A stretch of DNA of 64,000 nt. Origin: Cohnella sp. CFH 77786 (lineage in GTDB: Bacteria; Bacillota; Bacilli; Paenibacillales; Paenibacillaceae). The notes beneath the pieces are model-generated. The model searched no databases and was not told the DNA's origin. It was given only the letters and a program-made list of their open reading frames with translations. The position numbers and the translations under genes were made by a program. The stretch lies in NCBI RefSeq assembly GCF_019400745.1, contig NZ_WJIB01000015.1, positions 1 through 64,000 of the forward strand, read 5' to 3'. The first letter of the stretch is position 1, and every line of letters starts with the position of its first letter. Below are positions 11,241 to 20,100 of this stretch, piece by piece.

Positions 11241-11268
11241 AACAAAGGCGGCTGCGCATGCAGCCGCC
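11241..11268 (-). terminator. Intrinsic terminator after tatA
   Basis: Nine-bp GC-rich arms at 11247-11255 and 11260-11268 (GGCGGCTGC), followed on the minus strand by TTTGTT. It lies 17 bases past the tatA stop and ends the moaC-to-tatA transcript before the repeat region. Confidence 0.8.
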
Positions 11269-11284
11269 CTTGCGCATTTCCGGA

Positions 11285-11518
11285 TTACTCCGGAAGACGC
11301 CGTTCCGTGGCCGGTTGTTGTTCCTTCTCCTGCGGAGAAACGTCCACCCGGCGGGCGCTCCGGTCCTCATTGTCGTCCATCAGGTCGTTCGCACCCTTCT
11401 TGAATTCCCGCAGCGTTCGGCCGAAAGCCCTGCCCAGCTCTGGCAGCTTGTTCGGACCGAACAGCAGCAAGGCAATCAGGACCAGCAAAATAATCCCCGA
11501 TACGCCAATACCGCCCAT
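11285..11518 (-). CDS. tatA: Twin-arginine translocase subunit TatA/TatE
   Basis: A 77-residue protein with one N-terminal membrane helix (about 4-20, GVSGIILLVLIALLLFGP), the conserved FGPNKLPELGRAFGRTLREF hinge and amphipathic helix, and a charged tail. TatA oligomers form the export pore with TatC. The ATG at 11516-11518 is chosen because GGGAG lies eight bases upstream; earlier in-frame starts would add residues before the helix, which TatA proteins lack. It follows the molybdopterin gene by about 50 bases. Confidence 0.95.
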   Translation of the reverse strand: MGGIGVSGIILLVLIALLLFGPNKLPELGRAFGRTLREFKKGANDLMDDNEDRSARRVDVSPQEKEQQPATERRLPE

Positions 11519-11566
11519 GCTACTCACTCCCATTCCGATGGATAGAAATCCGTAACGATTCACCGC

Positions 11567-12619
11567 TCAGCGGTGCAATCCGCCATATCCCATGCCTACG
11601 ATGTCGTCGCGCGTGATCGTGTCTCCAGCCAGCACGCGGGGCAGCAGCACGTCGAACGAAGTGTAAGGATCGTGCATCACGCAGCCCGGCAGGCCGAAGA
11701 TCGGCACGCCTTCCAAGTAGCCGAACAGCAGCATGGACCCCGGAAGCATCGGCGTCCCGTAGCTGACGATGTCCGTGCCGGCCGCGGCGATCGCGCCGGG
11801 CGTCCGGTCGTCTGGGTCGACGGACATGCCGCCTGACACCAATATCATATCATACCCTTGGTCCAGGAAATAGCGAATTTCCTTGACAATTGTTTGTCGG
11901 TCGTCCGGCGCGAACCGCTGCTCCGACAGCTCCGAGCCGAGCGCCTCCAGCTTGCTTGCCACGGCAGGCCCGAACTTGTCGGCGATCCGTCCGGAGAACA
12001 CCTCGCTGCCGGTCGTTAGCAGTCCCGCGCGCAGCCGCCGGAGCGGCCTTACGGCAAGCGGTGACCGTCCGCGGTTCTCCGCCCGGTAACGCTCCGCGAT
12101 CCGCTCCACCTCGCGGACCTTCGCTTCCGGGACGATCAGCGGAATGGCACGTGTCGCCGCCAAAGCTTCGCCAGGCCGGACGACGCGATGGTTCGTCACG
12201 GTCGCCAGCGCGATTTCGCCGACAGCGTTGACCGCGTCGACCACTTCCCGCGCGATCACGGCCAGTCCGGCGATTTCCGACTTGACAGCAACTTTTCCCT
12301 CATGGGGCTCTCCGCAGACCGCGTGTTCCCCGGCGAGCGCCGCGGCCATCCGGAGCGCCGCGTCGTCCTCGTGCAGGTCGCCTTCCCCCAGCTCGATGGC
12401 GTACAGATGTTCCTTGCCGATATCCTTCAACTTAGGGATATCCTCCTCGGCGACGCGGTGCCCCTTGCGAAACAAACGTCCCTTGAACGTGCCCGGCAGG
12501 ATCTGCGTCAAGTCGTGGGCAAGCACCATGCCGACCGCGTCCTCCACCTTCACTTCGCGCAGAACCGAGGAACCGATAACGGTCGTACCGGTCGGCAGGC
12601 CGGATTCCGGTTTCGTCAT
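11567..12619 (-). CDS. Molybdopterin-binding (MoeA/CinA-like) protein
   Basis: A 350-residue protein with a MoCF-biosynthesis fold near residues 170-320 (LRAGLLTTGSEVFSGRI, then ILVSGGMSVDPDDRTPGAI, then LPGSMLLFGYLEGVPIFGLPG). The first 90 residues resemble the N-terminal part of MoeA-type proteins (EDAVGMVLAHDLTQI). It likely binds molybdopterin or its adenylated form late in cofactor assembly. It lacks the full MoeA domain set and is shorter than MoeA (about 400), so I do not give a symbol. Its ATG overlaps the stop of the MoaB gene by four bases (12616-12619). Confidence 0.85.
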   Translation of the reverse strand: MTKPESGLPTGTTVIGSSVLREVKVEDAVGMVLAHDLTQILPGTFKGRLFRKGHRVAEEDIPKLKDIGKEHLYAIELGEGDLHEDDAALRMAAALAGEHAVCGEPHEGKVAVKSEIAGLAVIAREVVDAVNAVGEIALATVTNHRVVRPGEALAATRAIPLIVPEAKVREVERIAERYRAENRGRSPLAVRPLRRLRAGLLTTGSEVFSGRIADKFGPAVASKLEALGSELSEQRFAPDDRQTIVKEIRYFLDQGYDMILVSGGMSVDPDDRTPGAIAAAGTDIVSYGTPMLPGSMLLFGYLEGVPIFGLPGCVMHDPYTSFDVLLPRVLAGDTITRDDIVGMGYGGLHR

Positions 12620-13110
12620 ACCCTCGTCTCCTTCTTCGGGCCGGATACCTGCGCGAGCGCCTCCGGCAGCAAATCCATGACCGGCATGAGATGGTCGTTC
12701 ACGCCCTTCGGCTCGCCCGGCAAATTGACGATCAAAGTCCGGCCCCGGATAGCGCACAATCCCCGGAAAAGCACGTTGGTCCGCGACTTGGCGACCGCCG
12801 CCGCGCGCATCGCTTCCGCCAGTCCCGGCACGACCCGGTCCGCCACCATCAGCGTCGCTTCCGGAGTGACATCCCGGAAACCGAGCCCGATGCCTCCCGT
12901 CGTCAGGATCAGATCGGCCTGGTAATAGTCCGCCATCTCGATGAGCGCGGCCCGGATTTCATCCTGCTCGTCGGGAACGACGCGGTAATCGATAATATCG
13001 CCGCCAAGCTCCTCCTCCACCAGCTCCCGGATGACTTGCGCGCTCGTATCCTCGCGTTCTCCCCTGGCCCCTTTGTCGCTGGCCGACAACAGCGCGACTT
13101 TCCAACGCAT
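12616..13110 (-). CDS. moaB: Molybdenum cofactor biosynthesis protein MoaB/MogA family
   Basis: A 164-residue protein of normal MoaB length. It starts [21 protein letters not shown] and has the MoCF signature [19 protein letters not shown] and [12 protein letters not shown]. The family adenylates molybdopterin before metal insertion. GGAGG lies eight bases before the ATG at 13108-13110. Upstream, the same frame runs through a CTGCAATTC repeat tract, which is not coding. It sits between moaC and the molybdopterin-binding gene in one operon. Confidence 0.9.
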   Translation of the reverse strand: MRWKVALLSASDKGARGEREDTSAQVIRELVEEELGGDIIDYRVVPDEQDEIRAALIEMADYYQADLILTTGGIGLGFRDVTPEATLMVADRVVPGLAEAMRAAAVAKSRTNVLFRGLCAIRGRTLIVNLPGEPKGVNDHLMPVMDLLPEALAQVSGPKKETRV

Positions 13111-13185
13111 CTTCAATCCCTCCGCTCCCATGAGTTCACGTCCAAGCAGCATGCCGACTCCCAACGCTGCCTCTGTCCCCGTTCT

Positions 13186-13383
13186 CCCTGCAATTCCTGC
13201 AATTCCTGCAATTCCCCTGCAGTCCTGCAGTCCTGCATCCCTGCAATTCCTGCAATTCCTGCAATTCCTGCAATTCCCCTGCAGTCCTGCAGTCCTGCAT
13301 CCCTGCAATTCCTGCATTCCCTGCATACCCTATAGCCCCTGCAATCCCTGCATTCCCTATAGCCCCTGCAATCCCTGCATTCC
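13186..13383. repeat. CTGCAATTC / CTGCAGTC satellite tract
   Basis: About 200 bases made of CTGCAATTC, CTGCAGTC, CTGCATTC and CCTATAGCC words, mostly on a nine- to ten-base period. A block of several words (about 63 bases) is itself repeated. It occupies nearly the whole space between moaC (stop 13421) and moaB (start 13110), inside the operon. The tract would be transcribed and could change length by slippage. Confidence 0.9.
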
Positions 13384-13420
13384 GTGTCTACCTTTGGTCC
13401 GGCCTATCTGCCGAATCCGA

Positions 13421-13906
13421 TCACCCGGCGCTGTAATCCCCGTTTTTGCCGCCGGTTTTCGCAAGGAGCCTCACCTGGCCGATGATCATGTCCTTCTGAA
13501 TCGCCTTGCACATGTCGTAAACGGTGAGCGCCGCGGCGGTCACCGCCGTGAGCGCCTCCATCTCCACGCCGGTGCGGCCCGTCGTTTTCACCTCGGCCGT
13601 GATCGTCAGCTCGTCCGCGCCGTTGTCCTCGAACCGCACGTTCACCCCGGTGAGCGGCAGCGGGTGGCACATCGGAATCCAATCGGACGTTTTCTTCGCC
13701 GCCTGAATGCCCGCCACCTGGGCGACGGCGAGCACGTCCCCCTTCGCCACGGTCCCTTCGCGGATGCGCTGCAGCGTCTCCGGCGCCATCTTCACCTTCG
13801 CCTCGGCCGCGGCCGTTCTGGCCGTGACCGGTTTGTCGCTGACGTCCACCATGACCGCCCGGCCTTGTTCATTAAAATGCGTGAGTCGATCCGGCGTTCT
13901 TTCCAT
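13421..13906 (-). CDS. moaC: Cyclic pyranopterin monophosphate synthase MoaC
   Basis: A 161-residue protein with the MoaC signatures [10 protein letters not shown] and [22 protein letters not shown]. It converts the MoaA product to cyclic pyranopterin monophosphate, the first stable intermediate of the molybdenum cofactor. Its ATG shares one base with the TAA of fthC (TAATG at 13904-13908), so it is translationally coupled to fthC. moaA, moaD and moaE are not in the window. Confidence 0.97.
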   Translation of the reverse strand: MERTPDRLTHFNEQGRAVMVDVSDKPVTARTAAAEAKVKMAPETLQRIREGTVAKGDVLAVAQVAGIQAAKKTSDWIPMCHPLPLTGVNVRFEDNGADELTITAEVKTTGRTGVEMEALTAVTAAALTVYDMCKAIQKDMIIGQVRLLAKTGGKNGDYSAG

Positions 13907-14538
13907 TATCGTCCCTCCCTCTTGAGCCAAATGATGCCTTCGTCGGTCGCCACCGCGTCCAGGGCCAAATCGTGGGGCTCCATGGGCAGCGGTTCCGTCA
14001 CCAACTGCGGGGACAAGGCGAAACCGATCCACAAAATGCGCGCGTTTCCCCGCTCCGATTCGGCGGCAAACAACCGATCGTAGTATCCGCCGCCGTAACC
14101 GAGCCTGCCCCCGTCGCGATGGAACGCCAGCCCCGGCACCAGAACCGCGTCCGGCGCACGATCCGCGGGCAGCGCCGCGGTCCGGGAAGGATCCGGCTCC
14201 GGAACGCTCCACTTGCCGGTCCGCCAATCGTCCGGTTCGCGCACGATGCGCCATTCCAACGCGCTGTCCCGGATCAGGGGGGCCGCCACGGTGTCCCCGG
14301 CTTCCCAGCATGTCCGGACAAGCGCATACGGGTCGGCTTCCGACCGGAAGGCAGCATACGCGCCGACCGTCAAGGTGCGGCCGAGCCGGCTCCGCAGCGG
14401 CGCCAGCACTTCCCGTTCCACGTTGGCGCACAGCCGTTCCGACATGCGGACCCGGTCATCTGACGGCAACGCGTCCCTGACGGCCGCCATCGCGCGGCGC
14501 CGTTCCGTTTTCGACCTGTTGCTCCACTCCGTACCCAC
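13906..14538 (-). CDS. fthC: 5-formyltetrahydrofolate cyclo-ligase
   Basis: A 210-residue protein with the family motif [10 protein letters not shown] near residue 145 and a Lys/Arg-rich N-terminal helix (KTERRRAM). It uses ATP to turn 5-formyl-THF into 5,10-methenyl-THF. The start is GTG 14536-14538, with GGAGG six bases upstream. It is first in the operon fthC-moaC-moaB-molybdopterin protein-tatA and is divergent from the ABC-F gene. Confidence 0.93.
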   Translation of the reverse strand: MGTEWSNRSKTERRRAMAAVRDALPSDDRVRMSERLCANVEREVLAPLRSRLGRTLTVGAYAAFRSEADPYALVRTCWEAGDTVAAPLIRDSALEWRIVREPDDWRTGKWSVPEPDPSRTAALPADRAPDAVLVPGLAFHRDGGRLGYGGGYYDRLFAAESERGNARILWIGFALSPQLVTEPLPMEPHDLALDAVATDEGIIWLKREGR

Positions 14539-14768
14539 CGCGTACCTCCGCTTTCGAAGTCAGGCCCCGTTTTGAAAACCCGTGAAAATATAGTTCAAGT
14601 GTATCATTACACCAGCGTTTCCGCCAAGATTCCGATCTCCGGAACCTGACGCCTCCCGCGATCTCCCTTTGGACGGTCGCCGGGATTTACGGTAAACTGG
14701 GTGTTGCGGTCTTCTTCTATGATCTTTCGATCTGCTCAGAGATTTTCCTTGATTCGGAGGGAGTTTCC

Positions 14769-16727
14769 TTGCTTCTTCAAGCATCCGGCATTCATAAATA
14801 TTACGGAACGACCCCCGTGCTTACGGGGGTATCCATCCAAGTAGGCGAGCGGGACCGCATCGGACTCGTCGGGGCGAACGGCGCGGGCAAATCCACGTTT
14901 CTGCGCATTCTCGCGGGCGAGCTCCAGGCGGACACCGGATCGGTCTCCAAAGCCAAAGACCTGCGCATCGGTTATTTGGCGCAGAACGGCGGACTGCAGG
15001 GTCACCGCACGATCATGGAAGAGATGACATCGGCATTCGGCCCCCTGCTGGAGCAAGAGAAAGCGCTCCAAGCGATGGAAACCCGCATTGCCGATCCCGC
15101 GGAGCAGGAAGACGCGGTCCGCTACGCTTCCCTTCTCGCCCAGTATTCCGATCTGGCCGAACGGTTCCGCGAGGCCGGAGGCTACGAAATGAACAACCGG
15201 ATCCGCAGCGTGCTGCACGGCATGGGCTTCGGCGATTTCGATCCGGCGACTGAGGTCTCCTCCCTCAGCGGCGGACAGCGAACGCGCCTGGCGCTCGCCC
15301 GCCTTCTGCTCGTGCAGCCTGACCTGCTCCTCTTAGACGAGCCGACGAACCACCTGGACATCGATACGCTGGGCTGGCTGGAGCAGTATTTGCGGACGTA
15401 TTCCGGCGCGATGGTCATCGTCTCCCACGACCGTTATTTCCTTGACGCCACCGTGACCGCGATCGTGGAAATCGAGCGGCACACGGCCACCCGGTACACC
15501 GGCAACTACACTAGGTTCATGGACCTGAAAGCCGCGGATTTCGCGCAGAAGGTCAAGCTCTTCGAACAGCAGCGCAAAGAAATCGCTCGAATGGAGGAGT
15601 TCGTGCAGCGGAACATTGCCCGCGCTTCGACGACCCGCCGCGCCCAGAGCCGGCGGAACGCGCTGGAGCGAATCGAGCGGCTGGAGAAGCCCGGCGCCTT
15701 GAGGGGCGCCAGCTTCTCCTTCACCACGGAACGGCGCAGCGGCAAGGATGTGCTTCAGGTGTACGACGCTTCCGCGGCCCCTTCGCCGAATATGCCGCCT
15801 TTGTTTCGGGAAGTCTCGCTCGAGGTCAAAAGAGGGGAGCGCCTGGCTCTTCTCGGGCCGAACGGCGTCGGCAAAACGACGCTTCTCCGCGCTCTGGTCG
15901 GCAGCCTCGAGCTTCGGTCCGGCTCGATCCGCTGGGGAGCGGGCGTCTCCCTCGGTTACTATGACCAGGAGCAGCGCGAATTGAACCCGGGCAACACGGT
16001 GCTGGAAGAGGTGTGGAGCTCTTATCCGCATAAAGCGGAAGCGGAAATCCGCACCGTGCTCGGCAATTTCTTGTTCAGCGGCGACGACGTCAAGAAAACG
16101 GTCGGATCCCTGAGCGGCGGCGAAAAAGCGCGAGTCGCGCTCTCCAAGCTGATGCTGAAGCAAGCCAACGTGCTCGTGCTCGACGAACCCACGAACCATC
16201 TGGACCTCATGAGCCGCGAAGTGCTGGAGGCCGCGCTGGAGGAATACGACGGGACGCTGCTGTTCGTCTCCCATGACCGTTATTTCCTGAACCGGATCGC
16301 GGATCGCATCGTGGAGCTCCATCCGGGCGGTACCGTGAACTATTTGGGCAACTATGACGACTTGCTGCAGAAAAAAAGAGAGCTTGCGGAGTGGGACGCG
16401 GGATCCGGCTCGATTGGCGGCCCGTCTGCCCGTCCATCCAGCGGCGCTCCCGACGCTTCAACCGGTTCCTCCGCCCCGGTGACGGATTACGCCGCGGAGA
16501 AGCAGGCCAAACGCGAAGAGCGGGCGCGCACCCGCAAGCGGGAGCAGGCCGAGGAGGAGATCGCCCGGCTGGAAGCGGAAATCGCGGCGCTGGAAGAACA
16601 AATGGCCTCGCCCGAGGTGAGCACCGATTACGTGCTCCTCCGGGAGAAGCAGACGCAAGCGGACGCGCTCCGCCCGAAGCTGGAAGAGGCTTATGCCGCC
16701 TGGGAAGCCCTTATGGACCAAGCATAA
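14769..16727 (+). CDS. ABC-F family ATPase (YdiF-like)
   Basis: A 652-residue soluble protein with two ABC ATPase halves: Walker A GANGAGKST (about 38) and GPNGVGKTT (about 365), signatures SLSGGQRTRLALARLL and SLSGGEKARVALSKLM, Walker B LLLLDEPTNHLD and VLVLDEPTNHLD, a charged linker near 240-310 and a C-terminal coiled coil (about 570-650). There are no membrane segments. ABC-F proteins act on the ribosome or in translation quality control. Start is TTG 14769-14771 with GGAGG eight bases upstream. Gene order (next to moaC and, distally, tsaD) matches ydiF of Bacillus subtilis. Confidence 0.93.
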   Translation: MLLQASGIHKYYGTTPVLTGVSIQVGERDRIGLVGANGAGKSTFLRILAGELQADTGSVSKAKDLRIGYLAQNGGLQGHRTIMEEMTSAFGPLLEQEKALQAMETRIADPAEQEDAVRYASLLAQYSDLAERFREAGGYEMNNRIRSVLHGMGFGDFDPATEVSSLSGGQRTRLALARLLLVQPDLLLLDEPTNHLDIDTLGWLEQYLRTYSGAMVIVSHDRYFLDATVTAIVEIERHTATRYTGNYTRFMDLKAADFAQKVKLFEQQRKEIARMEEFVQRNIARASTTRRAQSRRNALERIERLEKPGALRGASFSFTTERRSGKDVLQVYDASAAPSPNMPPLFREVSLEVKRGERLALLGPNGVGKTTLLRALVGSLELRSGSIRWGAGVSLGYYDQEQRELNPGNTVLEEVWSSYPHKAEAEIRTVLGNFLFSGDDVKKTVGSLSGGEKARVALSKLMLKQANVLVLDEPTNHLDLMSREVLEAALEEYDGTLLFVSHDRYFLNRIADRIVELHPGGTVNYLGNYDDLLQKKRELAEWDAGSGSIGGPSARPSSGAPDASTGSSAPVTDYAAEKQAKREERARTRKREQAEEEIARLEAEIAALEEQMASPEVSTDYVLLREKQTQADALRPKLEEAYAAWEALMDQA

Positions 16728-16771
16728 ACGGCGATAACCGGCTTAGCCGTCCTTCCGCGAAAGGTGAAACG

Positions 16772-17041
16772 TTATCCACTCCGATATCCACAGCTTGCCC
16801 CGAACGGAAATTGTCCCGGCTCGACCGCCTCGGACGAAAAAACCGTAAAGGGGCAAGCTTTTTTACACCCCGTGAACATTTCCCTTCACTTTTCCACCAT
16901 TTCGTCCCCATTATCCACAAAATCCACAGCCGGCCTGTGAAAAACTCATTCGATTTTCACGAAACAACTTCCCCTACGCTCCCAACGGATTCACAGAGTT
17001 CTCCACACTATGCACATGGGGTGTGGATAAGTTTGTCCACA
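16772..17041. other. Cluster of DnaA boxes outside oriC
   Basis: Two exact TTATCCACA boxes lie at 16911-16919 (plus) and 17022-17030 (minus, TGTGGATAA). Single-mismatch boxes lie at 16772-16780 (TTATCCACT), 16784-16792 (ATATCCACA), 16999-17007 (TTCTCCACA) and 17033-17041 (TTGTCCACA), and a two-mismatch box at 16920-16928. That is seven sites in 270 bases of otherwise gene-free DNA between converging genes. No dnaA or dnaN is near, so this is not oriC. It lies in the gap after the YdiF-like gene; I recall that Bacillus subtilis has a DnaA-box cluster near gcp (tsaD), next to ydiF. Confidence 0.75.
16792..16864 (+). terminator. Probable terminator of the ABC-F gene
   Basis: AGCTTGCCCC (16792-16801) pairs with GGGGCAAGCT (16850-16859), followed by a T run to 16864. 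The 48-base interval can hold inner pairings. It overlaps the start of the DnaA-box cluster. Confidence 0.65.
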
Positions 17042-17100
17042 TGATGCTCCGGACTTCCCAACATTTCCGAATCGCCCTATCGCGCGAATGCAGGACAGAC

Positions 17101-17132
17101 GGAAAACGCCTGACCCGCGAGGGTCAGGCGTT
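17101..17132 (-). terminator. Terminator of the surface-protein gene
   Basis: Perfect 12-bp arms at 17105-17116 and 17121-17132 (AACGCCTGACCC) with loop GCGA, then TTTTCCG on the minus strand. It lies 36 bases past the stop at 17168. Confidence 0.9.
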
Positions 17133-17167
17133 TGTGCATGGCGTCGTCTTCGGTAAGTCGTTTCGCA

Positions 17168-20100
17168 TTAATTGATGAAGTTCAAATGCTGGAGCATTCG
17201 TCTCAGTATAGATGCAGCTTGCGCGCGGGTCGCGTATTGTTTCGGCGCAAACGTCGTATCCGTCATGCCCTGGATCAGGTTGTTCGAAACGGCCTGCGCT
17301 GCGGCGCCTTCAGCCCAGCCCGAGATGTCGGAGCGGTCGGAGAAACCGTTCAGCGCATCCCCGTCCGCTTGCGCTTCTTCGCCGGCCAACTTCAGCGCCT
17401 TCGCGATCATGACGGCCATCTGCTCGCGGGTGATGCTTGCATTCGGCCGGAAGGTCCCATCCTCGTACCCGCTGATCAAGCCTGCCTTCTGCGCCGCTCC
17501 CGCCGCGCCGGCAAACCAGTCCGTCTCCTTTACATCCGTATATGGACGTTCCGGCAGCGTTCCCGGCAGCCCGAGCGAACGGACGAGCAGCGCCGTGAAC
17601 TCGGCACGGGTAATCGTTCTATCCGGCGCGTACGATCCATCCGTCATTCCTTCCACGATCCGCTTGTTCGCCAGCAGCTCCACATCGTCTTTCGCCCAAT
17701 GTCCCTTCAAGTCATCGAACGTTTGGTCGGATTCAATTACGGTATACGCGCTGTTGTGCGGCGAACGGATCACGGCTTGCGCGGTCCTGCCGCCGTTCGG
17801 GAAGACGGACGGCACGAAGTGCAGGCGATGCTCCGAATCGACCCATACGGCCGTCGCCTTGCCGGGATCCGCGGGAGTTGTCAGGCTTACGCTGCGGTCC
17901 ACGTACCATTCATCAAAATCCGTCATTTCTTTGCCATTGATCGAAAGGGCGAATTCGATCGGGCGGTCCAGCAGCGGTTTCGCCCCCTCCTTGCCTGTTT
18001 CGGCATCCACCGCGTCGCCCAGCGCATCGGACACGGTCCCGATTCTGACGCTGATGACCGCCGCCTTCGGGGCTTTCCGGATGACTTTGACCGGAAGGTT
18101 GTAGGTAGCTCCGTTAACCCTGATCTCCAATTCGGCTTCGGGCTGCTTGTCCATCGCCTCCAACAGCGCGCTTGCCGGCATGTTCACGTTGACCACGGGG
18201 TTGACGCTTTCGATGTCCAGCGGTACGCTCGGCGATGTCGACGCAGCAAAGGCTTCCACGAACGGTTCGGCATCGATCGTCACGTGAGTGGTTTTCCGAC
18301 CGTCGGGCGCGGTTTCTTCCGTCACTTTGCCGACGATCTCGAGGCCGCCCAGCCTGATCTTAGTCCCTCCGGCCGGCGTTTCGCCGACCGTGCCGCCCGT
18401 GCGCGGGGATTCGCTGCCGGTTCGCGGCGATTCGCCCGTCGAAGGTTGACTCGCCTCGGCTTCTCTCGTCAACGTCACCGTGTACTTTTTCTGCGTGCCT
18501 TCCAGTGCGGTTACGACGACTTCGATCTTGTTGACGCCTACCTTCAGCGGAATCCCCGGAGACTCCGTTCCGCTCGTCAGAGCGAGCGGTCCCGCCGTCC
18601 GCGATCCGGCGCTGTCGAAGGCGCTTGCCGTAACGGCCGAACGGTCGTCGATCGCGCTGGCGGTCACCTTGACGGCCGTTACTCCGTTCGCCACGTTCGC
18701 CTTATAGTCAAACACGGAAGCGCTGAAATCCGGGCTAAGCTTGCCGCTCGACAAGGTGAACCCGCTCAAATCGCTGCTTACCCGCACAGCCGACACCGTG
18801 TACGTCTTCTCCGTCCCGTCCTTTGCCGTTATGGACACCCGGATCGTCGAATCGCCTTTCTCGCTGAGAAGCAGCGCTGAAGACGCCGATCCGCTCGTCA
18901 ACGATTCGGGTCCGTCGATCAGCGTTCCTTCATTGTCGTATACACTCGCCGTCACGCTTGCGCTGCCGGCCGACAGTGTCGGCGTGATCCGGATGCCGCC
19001 GGTGCCGTCCGCTACGTATGCCGTGTAGCTCGATACGTTCGAAGCAAACGCCGGACTGAGCTTGCCGCTCGACAAGGCGAATCCGCTCAAGCTCGCGTCG
19101 TTGTCCGCCCCCCGCAGGAACGGATAACCTCCGTTGATGTCCGGGTCGATCCCCCATCGCAAATCGAAATCCCATTCCGGGTAAGCAGAGCGGTCTCTCA
19201 TCGCGGATGACGACAAGGGAATCCCTTTGCCGATATCCTGAAGCCCCGTTTCGTCCGTGTCATAGTAACTGTCTTCGATCGTCCCCCCATTTTGGACTCC
19301 TGCGAAGCCGCCGGTTTTCGTTGCATCCTGTCCTTCCACTTTTGCCGCAGCGTAGCTGTTCCGGATTTTCCCGAAAAAGTTGTTGCCCGCCAACCCGCCG
19401 ACCGTAGAATTGCCCTTCACCCTTCCGGTCGCATAGGCGAAGCTGACCGTTCCATTCTCGTTGGAACCGACCAAGCCGCCCGCTGCCGCAGTGGTTGCCG
19501 TCACGGTCGACATGGCGTAACTTCCGCTGATTTTCCCGAAATCGTTCCGGCCCGCGAGACCGCCGACAACCAGGCCGCCGGATACGTTTCCCGAAGCATA
19601 GCTGTCGCTGACGGTGCCTTTGTTGGAGCCGACCAGGCCGCCAACGTAATTGCCTCCGGTCACGCTGCCCGATACATAGCTGCGGCTGATCGCTCCGCTG
19701 TTATAACCTGCCAGGCCGCCTGTATAGTCGGCGCCCGCTACCGTCACGTTTTTCAGCCCCAAATTCGTAATCGAGGCGGTTTCTCCTGCGTATCCGAACA
19801 ATCCCCGGTAATTGGCGTAGCTTCCGACGTTCAGCCCCGTGATCGTATGGCCGCCGCCGTCCAGGCTGCCGCGGAAAGGATCTGCGGCCGTTCCGATCGG
19901 CGTCCAATTGCCATAGCCGCTAAGGTCGATATCCGCCGTCAGCTTGTAGTGGACGCCCGAATCCATACGATATCGAATCGCGTCCAACCCGGCAGCCGTT
20001 GCGATCAAATACGGATCGTTCGCAGTGCCCGTTCCTGCATCCATCTGATTGAAATCGCCCGGCTCCAAGGTAATCAGAGAAAATTTCACGATCGCATTGC

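Noticed and set aside
13110-13326. N-terminal extension of MoaB with NCRNCRNC-type repeats
   Set aside because: It is a translation of the CTGCAATTC satellite; the ribosome site and MoaB alignment place the start at 13110.
16772-17041. Chromosomal origin oriC
   Set aside because: DnaA boxes are present but dnaA, dnaN, rpmH and an AT-rich unwinding element are not; the setting fits an accessory DnaA-box cluster.
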